A stretch of DNA of 64,000 bases from Taiwanofungus camphoratus (GCA_003999685.1 CP021229.1:1550001-1614000), one strand, 5' to 3'. Positions 1-12,800 are shown, counted from the first letter of the stretch. Program-made: numbers and translations. The notes: generated by a model from the sequence alone, not told the origin.

Positions 1-1425
1 TCCACTGACACTGACACTGACACTCTCCTCTCTCCACCCCGCAGGCGGCTTCAGCGCGTTCACGGGCGGTACGAGCGTCGGGAGCGCCGGGCTCGGCGTC
101 TCGCCCAAGGACGCGATGCAGGGCATCCCCGGCTTGCCCAACGGCGCGGGCACACAGAAGGGCGCCGCGGGCGAGAGCCCCCCGGGAGACATGGCCGCGA
201 AGCAGTGCGTATCAGGTCTTTTCTACTGTTTTTGTGATGGAGGGAGGTGCTGACTTTGGGTCTGTTGTTGAATTTTTTTTTCCTTTCTTTTCTTCTTTGG
301 ACTTGGGCGTGCTACTGCGAAATGAAACTGCGAATTGGCGAAACTTGTGCAACCGTGCACGACGCGCGCGACCGTGTCGAATTGCCGGACTCGAATAAGC
401 AGAGCGGCGATCGCGAACGAGAAGCGGCGCCGCCGGCGCGAATCGCACAACGCGGTCGAGAGGCGGCGGCGCGACAACATCAACGAGAAGATTTCGGAGC
501 TCGCGACGCTCATCCCCGAGAGCCTGCTCGACCCAAACGGTGTGTCCTGCTTATGCCTTTCGCCCCCCCTCTTTGGCTGTCGTGCTTACACTGGCTTTCG
601 GTGTCCCCCAAATGGACTCAGCGACGCTGTCGATGCCGACCTCGCTATCCGCATCGGGCGAGGACCTCCTCTTCGGCGTCGCCACGAACGGCACGAACGG
701 AGCGGGCGGCACCCCGCCCGCGAGCGGGGAGAAGAAGGACGGGAGCGCGGAGCCGGACGAGAAGGACGGCGCGGGCGAGGGCGGCGGCGTCGTCAAGGCA
801 AACAAGGGTATGATCCTGCGCAAGAGCGTCGAGTACATCCGGTCAGTGCTTTTTTTAAAGGATAATTTACGCTGGACCTGCGCGGTTGCTGACGCACGGC
901 GGCGGTGGCGCATGCAGGTACCTCCAGCAGCTTGTGTCGGCGCAGGCGTCGCGCAACCGCGACCTCGAGCAGCAGCTGCAGGCGTATCGCACGGGCGGCG
1001 CTGCGGCGTCGCCCTCGGCTGAGCAGCAGCCGCCGCCGTCGGCGGTGGGCGGCGCGTCCGACGCGGACGACGTCGCGAGCCTGATGCTGCACGAGGACGT
1101 CGGGGACGCGTTCGCGCTGGGCCTGGGCTTCGGGCCGCGCGCGGCGGGCGGGCGGGGCAAGTTTGGCGGGTTCGAGCTGGAGAGCGTGGAGGAGATGGAG
1201 ATGGACACGGACATGCGCGACGTGCGGGACGCGGACCAGGAGATGGAGAAGGCGGCGGAGACGAGCCCGAGCGCGGGGAGCGCGGACGATGATGCTGGCG
1301 CGGGCGCGGAGGAGGAGGAGGAGGAGGAGCGTGGGCGGAAGGGGCGCGATGGCCGGCCTGCGGGCGTGGACGCCAAGGGCGAGGCGGTGAAGGTGAAGGA
1401 CGAGAAGGAGATGGAGACGTCATGA
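1..1425 (+). CDS. bHLH-leucine zipper transcription factor, 5' partial
   Basis: Nuclear DNA-binding regulator; the gene starts before the window. Exons read by eye: 45-204, 403-539, 622-841 and 918-1425, joined by introns with GT...AG ends and preserved frame; bases 1-44 are an intron tail. The second exon carries a basic region and helix 1 (ESHNAVERRRRDNINEKISE), with the H-E-R pattern typical of E-box binders of the USF/MITF/Cbf1 kind. Helix 2 (KGMILRKSVEYIR) runs straight into a heptad-like zipper (YLQQLVSAQASRNRDLEQQL) across the last intron. About 58 Gly/Ser/Asp-rich residues separate the helices, far more than a usual loop. The C-terminal part is disordered and acidic, with a Glu run near 1310-1330. 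GC is very high. Target genes cannot be read from the sequence. Confidence 0.88.
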
Positions 1426-2300
1426 TGGGCGTGTCTTTGGGCTGCTGCCCGACCGACCGACGCCCGGGCCTCGACGCGTGCGCCCCGCTGCCGCTCGTCT
1501 CCTCCGCCACACAAGAAAGTAAAATAAAATAAAAGTGCTAGCCATGCGTACATGCTCCCTTGCATACCGGTTCCTGCGATACCCGCCAGATCCGCCCCGC
1601 TCCCCCTGGGTGCAAAGCCTCTCGATTGTTTTTCACCGTCTCGTCTCGTCTCGCCTAGTCTCGTCTCACCTCCTCCATCCGCTTGCGTCTTTCTGTCTCT
1701 CTGTACTCTGCTTACGACCCGCGATGCCCCGCCTGCCTTACGCTGCACGGATACGATCATGATCTCATGACGACTTTTCGGGTGTTTTATGGGCCGCTCA
1801 ATACTTCACTCATCTCATCCTCATTTCATCCGATCCATCTTATCTTCAATATCTCATTTCTCATCGAACGTCTCTCTCTCTCTCTCTCGTCTGACCTATG
1901 TCTCTCTAATCACTTCGTGTTTGCTGTTGTATATTCAGTTGCTTGTATACTGATCCCGCTTCCCCATCTGCGCGTGCACCTGTCGTACCCCTCGCCCATC
2001 GCCGCGGTCCTCGCTACGCAAGCGAGACGGACAGGCGTGGATGGCATGGCATAGGCCGATGGGAGGACGGAGGCCGGTTCAGAACCTTGAGCGGGCGCCC
2101 AAAATGCCCTCGCGTTCCCATTCCCATTGTATAATAGTTTAATCAGACGATCACCCCCACCCCGCCTGTACGATAGCGAGCGAAATTTTACGCATACGCA
2201 TGTATAATATTGCTCTAATGATGTATTTAGCGACGGACGGAGACGGCCCAGCGTGTCAGCGACCCCTGGACTTTGCGCTCGATCAACGGTAAATGAAGTG
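1426..2300. other. 3' flank of bHLH gene with simple repeats
   Basis: No gene seen. The stretch holds a pyrimidine-rich pentamer array (gtctc-type units, about 1638-1672), a TC run near 1868-1890 and AT-rich stretches with AATAAA-like motifs (for example aaaataaaataaaa near 1517-1532) that could serve as polyadenylation signals for the bHLH transcript. Open frames here are short and low in complexity. Confidence 0.6.
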
Positions 2301-5300
2301 AAGGGTGAAATTCGAAGTGCGCAAAGTTTACCCCGCGGGGCTCCTCTCGCTTGTTCCGTTGGCGCGGAGGGCGCCTCGAGCGTGGTGGCAGGGGCCCTGA
2401 AGCTTAAGCTGCGTGAGAGATCTCCGTGAATCTGGGCGCGTGCATGGCATCATCGTGCTTATTGTTCTGTCCTTCTGTCCCGGGCGCGCGCTACGACGCA
2501 AACGCATCAATCAGTGGTAGTGGTAGACGCACCTGCCTCTTCTGCCAGCGTGTGTGAGTGTGAGTGCATGCGCCATACGGGCAGCGGTTGGAACACTGGA
2601 ACATCATAGACGCAGGTGTTCGTGCGCCCCGGCTCGAGGCCCGGGCGAATATGCGCCCCAGGAGAGGGGACGTAGGACCATAGGAGCATAGGAGCAGGAA
2701 ATAGAAAGACGGGCTGCGAATGGGACGACAGGAAGAGGAGGAATGACATGACTTTGGGAACGCACACATGTGGGGCGTTGTGGGGCTGCCCAATTGCGGG
2801 GTCGTCTCAGACCGGAGATTCTTCGGTCATGCTTTGACTAGCCCGCGAACGGTATGGCGATGCAGAGTGCGGACCTACACTCCGGTGCACGCTGTCAGGA
2901 ACGCGGCAAGAAGGGACAGGAAGGTAAACCGCGCAGCAAGAAGAAACAGTGTCAGCTCCATAATGAGACCGCCAAGTGTCGCAGACTGTAAAAGGGGAAG
3001 ACGAAGAGCAAAAGGATGAGAAAGATGACTCGGGTGAGGTAAGATGCTCGTGGGCGAACCGGTCAGAAAAAGCATGTACAGACCAGATCCATGGACGGGC
3101 TATTGCGGGTGATTCGCGAGACGATGAGAACAGATGAGCTGCTGAAAAGGTTAGGACGTTGGAGAGATGTGACGTTGGCGATGATTCTGTGGGCGTCGAG
3201 CATAATGATGGACGCTTCCCGCTGACAATCACGAGGAATGTGAGGCGCTTTCCAAGTAGAGGGAATGGGCTATGGGATCCGTGAACCTTGCGCAAAGGAA
3301 GAGGTCTGTACGGCCGCCAGCAAAACGAACCATGGGAGGAGCGGACACCAAAATGGTTCAACAATCTCGGAGTCGCAGCAATTTTGGAATCAGAACCAAT
3401 AGCGATATGGGATCAACAAATCCGATAGTGCGAACAACGGAGATGGAAGAGGTGATTATACCACGATAGGAACGAAGACGGCCGTGGGAGACAAGCCGGC
3501 GTAAGGATGCGTAACTGAACGGAAGCATTCTGGAGATTGATGGGGCAGGACATGGGGGTGGGGAGACAAGACAAACTCATCGACAACACGAGTCCGAAAT
3601 CGAGAACATCCCGCGACCTAGCTCGCTGTCAGCCAAGTATGCGAGCGCCCACTTTACTGCCAGAAGCAGTAAATAGATGGGTCGGAGTATTCTTCTCATA
3701 GAGTTTTACGTACCATCGTCTCCTATGAAGAGGATATGTATAAGCCACTACACAAAGACCAGAAATCAGATTAAACCCGTCGAAACCACCCCTAGCGAAA
3801 TGAACCGCTGTGAAATGAATTGCTCTGATGTTCTCCATGCCAATCACTGTTGGTGACAAGTTTCTGACGCGTTATACATAATCTTCCAGTCCTGGAATCA
3901 GATCAATGCAGGATGTTCAGTCAAAGAAAAATGGAAAGGTCGATCGCCCATATTTACACCTGTCCCGGTCGTCAGTGAAGTAAAGGCCATGAGTGCCACA
4001 CCCAGAGACAAATGTTTGAGACTATTAGACAAAAGGGGTCAAGGCATTGCCAAGGCGTTACATACATGAACAGGCGAGCGATGGTGGCAGCCGGACTGCT
4101 GCGCACGATCAGGCTTATGCGTGCAGAGATGACCAAAGCCGGATACCAGGACGTCAGGCTGTAATGACGAGGACGTGATGTCAAGCCATTCAGTAGGAAG
4201 ATTAACCAGAGCCCACGGTATAAGGCTTGCTTTGCACAATACAGGAAACTACGACACCATGTCTCGGCTTCGCAGTGAAAAGTGACGATGAGTCGAAGGT
4301 TTGGAGAAGTTTCTCAGGGCCGCCCGTCTCAATTACATTCAGGGCTTCTAGTGGCGATCACAAAATAGACGTCCACTAACCCCTTCTTTAATACAATGAA
4401 TCATAACATGCATGAGCCCATGAAGTCATTGAAGGGAACGTACGTCGTACGCTCATTCGAACATCTGAAAGTTCTCTTTCAACCTATATCTCGTTCTAAT
4501 GGCCTACTAACGTAAGGCATAGAAACGAAAATGCATGCTGATGGAACATGTGTTAGATTTCCCCCACCAAGGCAGAGATAACTTTCCCGTTCTGACCTGA
4601 TATTTATCCTGTGACCATCTTGAGATATGCTAGTCGTACCATGACTATATGCTTTCCTTTGTTCTGCTATGTCGCACCTCAAAGGTACTTCGGACTTAAA
4701 TTTGTATGATGTGATGTCCAAAAAGACCACTAACACTAGTGATCATGCTACTGTCAGGATCATCGTGGCTTGATTGGAAGGTGCCAACCTAGGAGGTGAC
4801 TGTAAGGCTTCAAGAGCTGCAAAACGTAAACACGTTCCGACCCCAGAGTGTGACAAACTTCACGTGGTTTTCACGTGCTCTGAATTTGAACGTGACAATC
4901 GCGGCTGCATAGCTTGTCCTAGTTATTACCGTCTTGACTGTCAGGTTTGATTTGTGTACAGAGCAGGTTACGTTTCTAGAGAGATAAACGCGAAGGGATT
5001 ACATCAGTGCAAGCCAGCACGGTCTAGCGCCCGACCATATACTCATTATCCGTAATATTTGATACCAGGAACTCCCGTGTACAGAATCACTGCTACTAAA
5101 ACTCCAAGGTCGTACCGTTCGCACGTCGGTTTCAATACTGACAATCTCACTATGATATTTCTGACTATTTCTATTTAGACAAGGTCCTGCTCAACACAGT
5201 AATTCTGGTAGCTGTGGTTACTTTATCACCAAAGTTTACGGAAAGAGCTCAATTATTTTGTATGTTTGCATGCATAACATTGTAGTCAAAAAGTCGGTTT

Positions 5301-6110
5301 CACAAATTCTTCGCCTCGATAAAACCTATTTACCTGAGATATCAAGTAGGTGATACATTTGAACTGCTTTCTCGACATGAGCTAACCTTCACTGTTTCGC
5401 GTGGTGGTTCATTATTAGCAAATGCAACGGCCAATTTATTCATGGCGTGCTGACAACATTGATCAGCCCTCAGATCGTGCGACACTTATATTATCCGTTC
5501 CAACATGCTGCTTGTATCAAAATTGCCATATACCTTTTGGAAATTTGGCCGTAAATGTTGTGCCTCCGTTCCATCCCAATCTGTTCTGTAATCATACACA
5601 TGTATGCACAACCCCTGGCTGTGGAACCCTGCGCTCAGGGTCAGGCTCGCAATGTTCCGATAAGCCGCATACCTTGGAAGCTCCGCTTCGCGGTGTCCGC
5701 TCCGGCTTGATGTCTCCCATCTCTAAAGAAATTTTGTAGGTGAACCCTGAGTCATGAACGTGTGGATTTAACTCGATTAGCTAGGTTTATGAAGGAAAAT
5801 TGAAACAGCCCATCAGCCCTAGATCTGTCGTGCGTATTGCGAAGATGTGCCCAAGGCGAAACCACTGGCAGATTGGGACCCTCACAAGAAATGCCACCTT
5901 AGCGAGCCAATCGTAGTGGTGTGATGCGTTTCCTTTAGGAACCGTACAAAACTAACAATCTCACAACATCATTTTGAAACTCCTGGATTTGTTCAGATCT
6001 GCGATATTTGAAAAAGCATGCTTACTATTTTGGCCTCTCATTCCATCGGTGCGTATGGACATGAACAATCAGCGCTGTTTCATATCTGTTAGCGCTGATT
6101 GCCGCTCCCA
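2301..6110. other. Gene-poor stretch, no gene recognised
   Basis: Several frames of 60-185 codons exist on both strands, the longest at 2807-3364 on the minus strand. None shows a recognisable domain or a chain of frame-compatible exons. Base composition is near balanced, unlike the GC-rich bHLH exons. I see no convincing gene, RNA gene or intact mobile element. Confidence 0.5.
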
Positions 6111-6116
6111 GAGGAG

Positions 6117-6125
6117 TATAAAAAG
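6117..6125 (+). promoter_or_regulatory. TATA box of small secreted-protein candidate
   Basis: A perfect TATAAAAAG lies 135 bp before the ATG at 6260. Between them is a plausible 5'UTR intron (6181-6241, GTATGT...CCTAG, 61 bp), which brings the spliced leader to a normal length. Confidence 0.55.
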
Positions 6126-6259
6126 TTGCATTTTTCTGAGGCTTCTTTCGCTACAACCTGCGTTCTCTAGCACTCACAGGGTATGTGTCTATACCCTTTC
6201 CTGGTTAGCAATAATAACGGAGTGACTGATCCCTTTCCTAGTGTTCTCGCGCGATTGCT

Positions 6260-6902
6260 ATGCAGTCCAAGACTTTCTATGTTGCCATAGCCCTTGCTTT
6301 TGGAGTCTCCGCCTCACCTACAATTCTGATTCTTAGAGACTGCGTCGCATCAGGAAAAGTGGAAATTGCTGATCACCTGACCGTCTGAAGCCTCTGACTG
6401 AGATATACTCTTTTGGCTCCCACATGAGCACATCTTAATGGTACCTTTAGTGCTACTGTAGAAATATATTTTATATGCTATTAAAACATTCTGTATCAGT
6501 TCTAGTATGATACGTGCCCAAGAAGACGTGAAGTGTGAGATTGAAAATTCAGGCCTCAGGCTCTGAGAGATCTGAGCGCCGGAAACCCCCGAAAATGTGA
6601 TGTTCTGACAGCTGACCAGCTGATTGCCTCTAACGGCTACTGAAGCTTGAAGCTTGAAGGCTTCTGAGGCCTCTGAAATCACTGACAGCAGTCCGTCAGT
6701 GGATTTCAAGTTTTTCTGAGGCTCGCCTGTTGCGACTGCAGCTTGTCGCCTAGGATGTGCTGTTCCCTGCCGCATCAGCATATACTGTTTATTCAACTTG
6801 ACAGTCACTAATTACAACGTGCAGGATAATCAACGAATGGACTGGGGGATTGGCCAAGGCAACAGGAATGGTTTACGTGACGACTTTGGACTTATAGCGT
6901 AA
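6260..6902 (+). CDS. Candidate tiny secreted protein, intron carries an insertion
   Basis: The first exon (from 6260) begins MQSKTFYVAIALAFGVSASP, a classical signal peptide: one Lys, a hydrophobic core and an A-S-A-type cleavage site. Unspliced, the frame stops at 6386-6388 after 42 residues. A second exon at 6825-6902 follows a strong 3' splice site (branch point CTAAT, then GTGCAG) and reads DNQRMDWGIGQGNRNGLRDD then FGLIA and stop. A weak donor after the Asp-Cys codons (about 6344) would join both in phase 0, giving about 52 residues. The intron would be about 480 bp, but roughly 56 bp if the 8-bp-repeat-flanked insertion at 6354-6770 is removed, the usual size here. Family not recognised. 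TATA box and leader intron support a real transcript; whether it is still spliced is unknown. Confidence 0.4.
6354..6778. mobile_element. Possible hAT-like non-autonomous insertion
   Basis: About 425 bp lie between two exact copies of CGCATCAG (6346-6353 and 6771-6778), as expected for an 8-bp target-site duplication. The ends (CAGGAAAAG... left, reverse complement CAGGGAACA... right) are weakly similar terminal inverted repeats in the CAG-start style of hAT elements. The inside has repeated and inverted CTGAGGC/GCCTCAG words and a short palindrome near 6684-6703. It has no transposase frame. The repeat is short, so chance cannot be excluded. Confidence 0.4.
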
Positions 6903-7551
6903 GGGATGCTTGTTGAACGTACTCTGAATTCAACGCGTCGGTCATGTGCTGAATAGTAGAAGATCGCGCCCACTTGAAGGCGTCCGAGCGAAGGGGTTGC
7001 AACTCGAAAAGCCTCTCTTCGGCTTCACTATGGCGATCCGCAGCTTGTGGTTGACTGGGAAGTATCAAAAGCGGAAGCCAAGTATGTGCTATTCGCCAAC
7101 TTTTTTCCAAGTTATTTGGGAGACGTGTCATGATAACGTTGATAGATGTAAGGTGCCAGAGTGCTCTCTTGCACGTAAATTCTACCTGCTGTGACTCAGC
7201 ATGTCTGTCCCTCAAGCTATTGATTCGCTGCGGTATGTGCATAATCAGTGTCTTAGTGTATCCATAAAACATTGAAGTGTGCTCTGAAAAGCAAGCTACA
7301 CCTGCTGTATAGTATCAGTGCGGGGTACGAAAGGTCTCCGAACCCACAGGATTGGCTTAGAAACAACATAACCATGAGCTGGGTAGAGGTAATCGTCAGT
7401 ACTGGACATAGTAGTACACACGAGGTAAGAATGCGATAGTATACAATTGCAATATGATCACCCCAAGAAGAAATATAGAGAAACAGAGAAAAAACCGAGG
7501 AGGCTTGTCCAGCGAACTCGATCCTGCTCACTGTCGCCCGGAGTATTCATA
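6903..7551. other. Intergenic, no gene recognised
   Basis: Frames of 80-126 codons occur on both strands at 6892-7272 but show no recognised domain. The stretch is downstream of the BTB gene stop at 7552. Confidence 0.4.
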
Positions 7552-8639
7552 TTATATATGTTGGGATGACTTGAACGTGCTACGACCCCAGTCAGGAACT
7601 GTAACTCCCGTGTATTGGGGAAGCTTGTTCCATATCTTCCGTCGTTCCTCAAGGTCCCTCGACTTGACGAAGTCTCTGCATTCCTGGCACAGAGAACTCC
7701 TTGCCTCGATATACGGCCTGGATGAATGTAGGACGCTATAGTCATACACTTCTCTGCAGACGTCCTCCTCATTGACTACGGCAGACATGGTGCCCAACTC
7801 TGCCTTGCATGCGCTATTGTCTTTGCATGCGTCACAGACATCCAGCGAATAAATGCAATCATTGGCGGTCAACCTACGAAGCACGAGCCTGCTCCTCGCA
7901 TCAAAGCATCTTTCTTGGTCTTCCTGGCTTAACCGCTCGACGGATCCGTCTGCACGAGTGACACCTTGGAGAAGGAGTCGAGTAGGGAGCTGGCAACAGA
8001 GATATAAAGCGGCGGGAAGCATGGAATCCGTCTGTGTACGGCGTGCAAGATTGACTGCCTCGATAGCGTCAGACGGTTCACATTGTATAGCTGCGTTGCC
8101 GTCAAATTTGGTCAAGTCGCTCCAAACAGAGAAGTCATCTGTGAACCACGATTTCATGCGTGCCAGTGCATCGTCTCGAAGATCTTCGATTTGATACTTC
8201 TCGGCAAGGCGCATCACAGCTGAAACGATGGAGAATTTGATTCGCACGTCAGCTCTGAAATACCTGATCGGTCTTTAGTATATGAAAGGATCAACGAAGC
8301 GGAGTAGAAAACCTACCTCCTGCCCATGTACAGGACGCGGAGTAAGTGCCGAAGCTCTTCAGGAAGATCAAATAAGTGGACAACTGGACAGTCATCAATC
8401 TTCTCGTGATTCGCAGGTTGAGGGACCGTGAATAGGTCGCGGAAGACATCTGAGTTCTGGGCTAGTACGCCCTGGTGAACACGGAATGCAGTTTCTCCTG
8501 CGACAAGGACAACACTCCCATCCATGTACCAAAATTCGTTATCGCGAATGATCTCTCCATTTCCTGAGTATCCCGGAGGTGCCTCTTCGACCACTTCCTC
8601 CTGCTGTTGTCCGTGCAAGTCTGGTTCCTCGCAAGACAT
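7552..8639 (-). CDS. BTB/POZ domain protein
   Basis: Two exons (8639-8317 and 8263-7552) flank a 53-bp intron at 8264-8316 (GTAGGT...ATCAG) with preserved frame. After a Gln/Glu-rich N-terminus, residues about 35-150 form a BTB/POZ fold: DGSVVLVAGETAFRVHQGVL, then NSDVFRDLF, and a downstream helix pair (VSAVMRLAEKYQIEDLRDDA). The C-terminal half has Cys pairs (CDACKD, CQECRD) but no Kelch repeats or MATH domain. Mushroom genomes carry large families of such proteins, generally taken as adaptors for oligomerisation or cullin-3 ubiquitin ligases; the specific role is unknown. Total about 344 residues. No neighbour shares an obvious function. Confidence 0.88.
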
Positions 8640-9879
8640 CTAGAAAGGGGATGTGATCGCAGATGATTCGTATGCAGAAAGGCGATGAGAATCGACAGTC
8701 ACAGTTTGCAGTATCGCCTGGGCTAGAGGTGGTCAGTACATAGTCAAATACCGTCACAGGAACGAGTCAGCGTCTACACGGAGTTTACAGACGCTCAGCT
8801 ATCCTAGCTTCTCCTCACGGCGAGAAAGCTCCACCTCCGGACCTTGAATTCGGACATCTGTAGTGCAACCCGGCTATTGCTTTACTATGCTGGTTGCAAA
8901 TTAGAGCCCGTAATATCGCCTCGCTCTCAGATTCCGAAGATCTCGGGGTGTCCTATTCACCATACCAGTGACAACTTGTATAGACCTCTCTCCCCAGACA
9001 ACAGGCAAATGCGCGCTTGTCCAGTAGACATCACAAGTCACCCTGAGCTAATATTTGGACCATCTCATACCTCACTACTCTCTCTGATGCCGAGAGACTC
9101 AGTAATCCTCGTTCGAAGAGGTGACAATGGTTGCATTCCGCAATCAAGCGCTTGAGTATGTATCTTCTTGCTCTAAGACACGGAACATTGTTACTCAGTC
9201 GTAGACAAGAGCACAGATTCATGGACGGCAATTTTCTGGAGATAAACGAAAAGAGGGGCCACTGAAGAGTATTCCGTGACAGTCGGCATCCAAAGGACCA
9301 TAGAAGTGAGGCATTTTCAAGAAGGATACCGAAGTCAGTGCACCTGTCTTCATTGGACACCGGCATGGTTCGATTGGGCAAAGCAAAAAATCGATAGTTG
9401 GTGAAGTCTTATTAATAATATAAAGCATAGGCCTGCGTTTACTAAGAATATCAAGATGCATGAGAACACTGTTACCAAGGCATCGTCGTCGGTTGAGACT
9501 TGGACGGCTCAGGGGGTACCGTCAAGTCGTCAACATTTCAACTCAACCCCACTGGGCCATAACTCGGGTCATGGATGCACTTAATCCGGAGACTACGTCG
9601 CGACGTATATACTAGCATGAACGCGAAACATAAACGCTTTCTGTTTCAGCCATGTACATAGCAAACACATAGTTTCAGCTTTCAAGAACCTCTCATCGGT
9701 TTTATGCGTGACAGAGGGTATTCGCAGTCTCTCTAGCCTTACTGTAGTGGATATAACTGAGCGCTATCGCGCAAGTTTGAGCGAAGAACTTTCGACACCA
9801 ACACAGAAGTTACGGAATTAACAATACTAGACATTGATTTGACTAAGGGGAGAAAAACACCAACAGCTAGGATGGCTCA
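8640..9879. other. Intergenic, no gene recognised
   Basis: About 1.2 kb between the start of the BTB gene and the stop of the WW-domain gene, both on the minus strand. It should hold the BTB promoter and the 3' end of the WW transcript. Frames at 8844-9155 (+) and 9031-9461 (-) have no recognisable domain. Confidence 0.45.
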
Positions 9880-12800
9880 TTAGGGCGCCCCACCTCTCCG
9901 CCCTCGCTTCGGTTTTATGAAACGCCTCTTCCCGTACCCACCCCTCATTCCTCGCAACCCCGAGTCCATCCCCATATTCCAGCCTCCGTCGTATTCGACT
10001 TCCATGGACATATCAGAATGCACACCACCCGTGTCTTCTACATCCCCTGTAGTAGAGGCCTCCACCCTCTCGCGCAACGATGGAGACGATGCGTCCATGA
10101 GCCCAGGCGCAGGGTTGTCCAATGACAGTCTATCCAAGAGGGAACCTGCACGTCTTGCCATGGTGGGTCGCTGGTGAACATCTTGATGAGCTGGTATCTC
10201 TACCAGATCCGCGCCTTGACCGTCATCTCGGCCACCCTTCTGAGAATCATCTCTTTCGCCCGAAGGTGCTGCAAACCCCTCCTGTGATGGTTTCGCCGAC
10301 AGTGGTGGCGGGCGCCGGATGCGCACCGGCTTCGATGTCCTCATGGAAACATCCTCCTGCGGGACCGCAGGCTGCCCGATCGACGGCTCGACGAGTTGTG
10401 CACGATCTGCATGAGGCCTCGCGGTACTGACTGGCGCCTCAGGCCGATCCCAACTGGCTCGGGCAGCTTCTCGAAACGGAGGATAGTCCCTTGTTTCACG
10501 AAATTCCGGACGGGGTTGAGATTCAGCGTGCGTATCTCGATCATGCGGACGAGCAGGTAAGGACGACGATAATGCGTCCGCTGACCGATACCGTTCGTTA
10601 TTATATTGATCATCATACCGTGAGCTGAGCCGACCCTCTAGACTGGGTGGAGGGACGCGTGGATGGGCGTCGACAGTACCACTGTGGTCCTTCCTGCGAT
10701 CTGCGACAAAGTCCTGATGCCTTTGCTGTGGCAGTGAGTCCTTGATCGCGGAGGACTGGAGATTCGTATCGTGTCGACTACCTTGGCCTGCACTATTACT
10801 GTACCTATGTGCAGCACCGCTCGGCTCGGAGTATACGGGTGGTTGCCACGATATGGTCTCTGCCCTGGTGGGCCGGGAATTAGGAAGTCGGTGAGGACCC
10901 TCCATCTGATAGGCTTCTCGTGCCCTGTTTTCGAGCGACTCTTCTCGCGTCATCCAGATACGAGGCTCAGATTGAGCTGGAGCCGGCGGTTGCGATGGCT
11001 CAGGGCCAAAGCGACTCTACCCAGAAGAAGAATGAGTTCCTGCTCCACAGAGATCGAGCATTGCATACCTGACGAGCTGGGCGTTCCCTTTGATTGCTGT
11101 AGAATGAGTTCCTTCGAGGACGGGAGGATGTCAAACTACCCGGGAATACGTCGACTACCTGAGATGGCGGCCGCTCTGAGGTCTGGTACGGGTGTGTTTC
11201 AGCGATGGCCTTTGTCAAGCAGGGCATAAACCTTACCAATCCTTCATTATGACTAGATGATGAGAGCGAACCTCGACGCATTGAGTTACCAATATCTGGC
11301 GGAGGTGGCCGATAGTATTGGGCCGGAGATGAAGAGACAGCAGGATAATTTTGACCCTGGAAAAGCATAAACAAGTCACACAAGACGATGCGACAAACGA
11401 CTTACCATGCGGTCGTGCTCGTCTTGTATTCCAATGTTGCCATGACCAGAGCGACCACGGAGTGATCCCCCACCACCCCCGGTCGATGGTCTGTATTGCT
11501 GTACAGGAGAACGAGAACGGGGCAACTCAGGGCCAAGGTCAGAAGGTCCCCTTCTGTTACCGATCGGAACGCTATTGGTGCCTGACACTGGTAGGGGCGG
11601 AGCGGGAGGATCATCAGTGGCAGAGTGGTTGTAGTGTGTGAGAGACTCTCGCGGTCCTCGCATATCCTGGACGAGCGATAACAAGACATGAGAATAGCAG
11701 TACAGGAGCGAATATTGAGGCAAAGAGAACCTGATGAACGGGTTCCGGAGCTTCCTCCATCTGCCTGTTTCCCATATCTGTTGGGCCACGATACTTGACA
11801 TCATCAAATCTGCGTGATGTATACTCTTGATTCACGATGGGGCCTTTTGGAAACCTTGGGGGCGCGTCTGAACGGTCACGCCGTTCCCTCCATCCCTCAC
11901 CACCTGTAAGTTCAGATTGTGAAGGGCGACTTCTCAGTCCACCAGCGCCCGAAGTCATCTCATGCAACTGCGTCGGTCGTGCATTCGAGTACGATGCAGT
12001 ATGGGATATAAGAGGAGACGGCGGAGGCGGCGGGTACATGGGATTGGTGGTACTTCTGCTTGCCATTGCTCTTGGGCCTCTGGGGGGCACATCAGTCTGT
12101 ACATCTGCTCCTAAACGATCAGCGTACATGCCCGCATTGGCTCGAGCGGGCCTCTCGTGAATTCGAAGAGTCGATAGCCTGTAAGGTGTCTCATCAATTT
12201 CCATTCCAACTCGTTCCATAGACGTAGGAAAGTCTCGTGCTGACAATTGTGGCGGGTTGTCAAAGCGACTTCCGGACCTGCCCAGTGTTGCGGCCGGTCT
12301 TGAAAGTGTGGCACGCTGGTCCCCATCGAATTCGATGTCATGGACTGGAGGGAGTTGATGGCGAGCTGGCGCAGCTTCATTAGGGTGATCAGTGGTGTTC
12401 GGGGGCAGACTACGATCATGCCTCTGGTGAGGTGTAAAATTGGGCGATCCGTCGGACCCAGGTCCCGAAACTGGTGGTGACACTAGCAGTGATTCTAGTG
12501 CAGAAGGTTGTGTTGTTGCTGCCTCGCGAAAGCGCGTACTTTGCGGTGGTAAGGGCGGCCTTTTCCGGAGACCTAGCAGAGCAACGGGATGCCGTGGTGA
12601 TAGTATGCATATAGTGGGTGTGAAGAATGACTGAGTCGATGGCTAAAAAATACGTACGTGATTGATCGTTTTGCGAAGCCGGGGAAGAGAAGGTAGATGA
12701 GTGTGGCCTTTCAGGTAGATTCGGCACCGTAGCTGGGGAAGCTCGATGCGTAGGAGGTTGGTCAGTAATAAGTTCATCTACACGCCTGCGTTTAACTTCA

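Noticed and set aside
551-1760. Long minus-strand frames across the bHLH gene (up to 319 codons)
   Set aside because: They are antisense shadows of GC-rich coding sequence, with low-complexity Pro/Arg/Ser translation, while the plus strand carries the bHLH domain.
2807-3364. 185-codon minus-strand frame in the gene-poor region
   Set aside because: No domain, no signal peptide, no neighbouring compatible exons; the composition looks random.
6260-6902. Mating pheromone precursor with a CaaX end at the small gene (ends F-G-L-I-A)
   Set aside because: The residue at the prenylated position is Gly, not Cys, and the protein begins with a secretory signal peptide, which pheromone precursors of basidiomycetes lack.
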